A stretch of 16,096 nt of DNA. Origin: Tissierella_A sp964489715. GTDB taxonomy: Bacteria > Bacillota > Clostridia > Tissierellales > Tissierellaceae. Where the stretch lies: assembly GCA_964489715.1 (NCBI GenBank), contig CAZBAK010000038.1, forward strand, positions 1-16,096, in the 5' to 3' direction. The position numbers were made by a program, and so were the translations under genes. A model generated the notes under the pieces. It was given only the letters and a program-made list of their open reading frames with translations, did not search any database and was not told the DNA's origin. This document shows positions 15,249-16,096 of this stretch, piece by piece (within the stretch, counting starts at the first letter, position 1; every line of letters starts with the position of its first letter).

Positions 15249-15928
15249 TGAAAGATCTAGGAGTAAAGGTAGAATATATATTTCATAGTGGCTTTACTGT
15301 AGAGACTAAAAATCATTTTTTAATCTTTGACTATTATCAAGGGGATTTACAATTAAAGGATAAAAAGACCTATATCTTTGTAACACATGGTCATCATGAT
15401 CATTTTAATCCGGATATTTTAAACTTAAAGGGAGATATAGAATATATCTTTAGTGATGATTTTAAAGATGATGTAGAAAGTGAAAAAGATATTCACCATA
15501 TGAAGGCCTATAAGAGTTTAAAAGTTGATGATCTAGAGATAAAATCATTTAGTTCTACGGATCTTGGACTATCTTTTTTAGTAAAAGTTGAGGGAGTCAA
15601 TATTTTCTTTGCAGGAGATCTAAATTGGTGGTATTGGAACAATGATACTCAGCAAGAAAAAGATACTATGGAGTATCTATTTAAAAAGAAAATCAAGAGA
15701 ATGGAAGGAGAAAGAGTAGATATAGCTTTCTTCCCAGTGGATCCAAGACTTGAAGAAAATTATTATTTAGGTGGAAAGCATTTTATAGAAGAAATGCAGC
15801 CTAGATATTTTTTCCCAATGCACTTTGGGGATAACTACGAAAAGGTCCAAGCCTTTATCCACAAAATGGAAGGATCTGGTACAAATATTGTTAACATTGA
15901 GTATAAGAATCAAATATTTGAGTTATAG
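15248..15928 (+). CDS. MBL-fold (UlaG-like) metal-dependent hydrolase
   Basis: A 226-residue metallo-beta-lactamase-fold protein. It has the metal motif THGHHDH (H47, H49, D51, H52), a further ligand D124 in FFAGDLNWW, and H192 in FFPMHFGD. There is no signal peptide, so it should be cytoplasmic. The short, single-domain layout resembles the UlaG-like branch of the family, whose members act on phosphoester, lactone or nucleotide substrates. The substrate here cannot be told. The gene begins on the last base of the cssS stop codon, so it is tightly coupled to the kinase and presumably co-regulated with the secretion-stress response. Such a gene is not part of the Bacillus cssRS operon. A large terminator follows 16 bases after the stop. 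Confidence 0.85.
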   Translation: MKDLGVKVEYIFHSGFTVETKNHFLIFDYYQGDLQLKDKKTYIFVTHGHHDHFNPDILNLKGDIEYIFSDDFKDDVESEKDIHHMKAYKSLKVDDLEIKSFSSTDLGLSFLVKVEGVNIFFAGDLNWWYWNNDTQQEKDTMEYLFKKKIKRMEGERVDIAFFPVDPRLEENYYLGGKHFIEEMQPRYFFPMHFGDNYEKVQAFIHKMEGSGTNIVNIEYKNQIFEL

Positions 15929-15944
15929 GACTTGTTTGGATAAG

Positions 15945-16005
15945 AAAAAGGTACCAGGTACTAAAAAAATGGGTTCCCATTTTTTTAGTACCTGGTACCT
16001 TTTTT
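15945..16005. terminator. 29-bp perfect inverted repeat, bidirectional terminator or REP/MITE-like element
   Basis: The 29 bases at 15945-15973 are exactly inverted at 15976-16004, with only TT between. A-runs on one side become T-runs on the other, so the hairpin can end transcription in both directions, for the MBL gene on the plus strand and the gene fragment on the minus strand. The arms contain GGTACCAGGTAC, itself a direct repeat of GGTAC and partly palindromic. Perfect arms of this size are longer than needed for termination and suggest a dispersed repeat. Confidence 0.8.
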
Positions 16006-16041
16006 GTTCATTAGCTAGTTTAGCTGCTAGCTTTTAATCTC

Positions 16042-16096
16042 TTACATTCCCTTTTCTATTAGCTTCATTTTAATTTTCTCTGGTGTCAATGGAAGT
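16042..16096 (-). CDS. 3' end of a convergent gene, possibly molybdopterin dehydrogenase large subunit
   Basis: The last 55 bases keep one frame open on the minus strand, from the window edge to TAA at 16042-16044, giving LPLTPEKIKMKLIEKGM. The LPLTPE-plus-basic motif followed by a short helix resembles the C-terminus of xanthine dehydrogenase family molybdopterin-binding subunits. With 17 residues this is only suggestive. The position right after a bidirectional terminator supports a real convergent gene. Confidence 0.35.
   Translation of the reverse strand, partial: LPLTPEKIKMKLIEKGM

Noticed and set aside
1..16096. CRISPR arrays, tRNA/rRNA genes, transposases, phage genes, defence systems
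   Set aside because: No spaced direct repeats, cloverleaf-like sequences or recognisable mobile or defence proteins were seen on either strand.

Overview
The window is AT-rich (many AGA and ATA codons, strong AGGAGG ribosome binding sites, T-tailed hairpin terminators). It reads as a chromosomal segment of a low-GC Gram-positive bacterium (Bacillota). The gene set fits an anaerobic Clostridia/Tissierellia-type organism better than a Bacillus, but this placement is an inference from gene content and base composition only. Two runs of exactly 100 N (1545-1644 and 9561-9660) are scaffold gaps of unknown true length, and each interrupts a gene.

Left part (minus strand, 1-2543): one large membrane-bound cyclic-di-GMP enzyme, split by the first gap into a 7TM sensor half and a GAF-GGDEF-EAL half. 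The EAL domain meets an in-frame TAG about ten residues before the window edge, and recognisable EAL sequence continues after it. The gene has a long leader with a terminator-like hairpin just ahead of its ribosome binding site. Next (2882-7706, minus strand) is a compact four-gene pyruvate dehydrogenase operon, pdhA-pdhB-pdhC-lpdA, closed by a strong terminator. Its E3 subunit has an abnormal NAD-binding loop, and a Fur-like 7-1-7 box lies at its presumed transcription start.

Middle (plus strand, 7944-9695): an ECF-type sigma factor and a one-TM anti-sigma factor with an RsgI-like extracellular domain and a very acidic, Asp-rich tail that contains the second gap. After a terminator comes an overlapping gene pair (9839-11276): a VTC-type polyphosphate polymerase domain protein and a DUF4956 membrane protein. 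A stand-alone msrB (11345-11791) with its own terminator follows.

Right part (plus strand, 11963-15928): a membrane-anchored HtrA protease, then a CssR-like response regulator, a CssS-like sensor kinase and an MBL-fold hydrolase, the last three overlapping end to start. CssRS and HtrA form the secretion-stress pathway known from Bacillus. A 29-bp perfect inverted repeat ends this block. Beyond it, the last 55 bases look like the 3' end of a convergent minus-strand gene, possibly a molybdopterin dehydrogenase large subunit.

No tRNA, rRNA, CRISPR array or transposase gene was seen. Much of the window concerns the cell envelope and stress (secretion stress, extracellular sensing by the anti-sigma factor, methionine sulfoxide repair, c-di-GMP), alongside central carbon metabolism.
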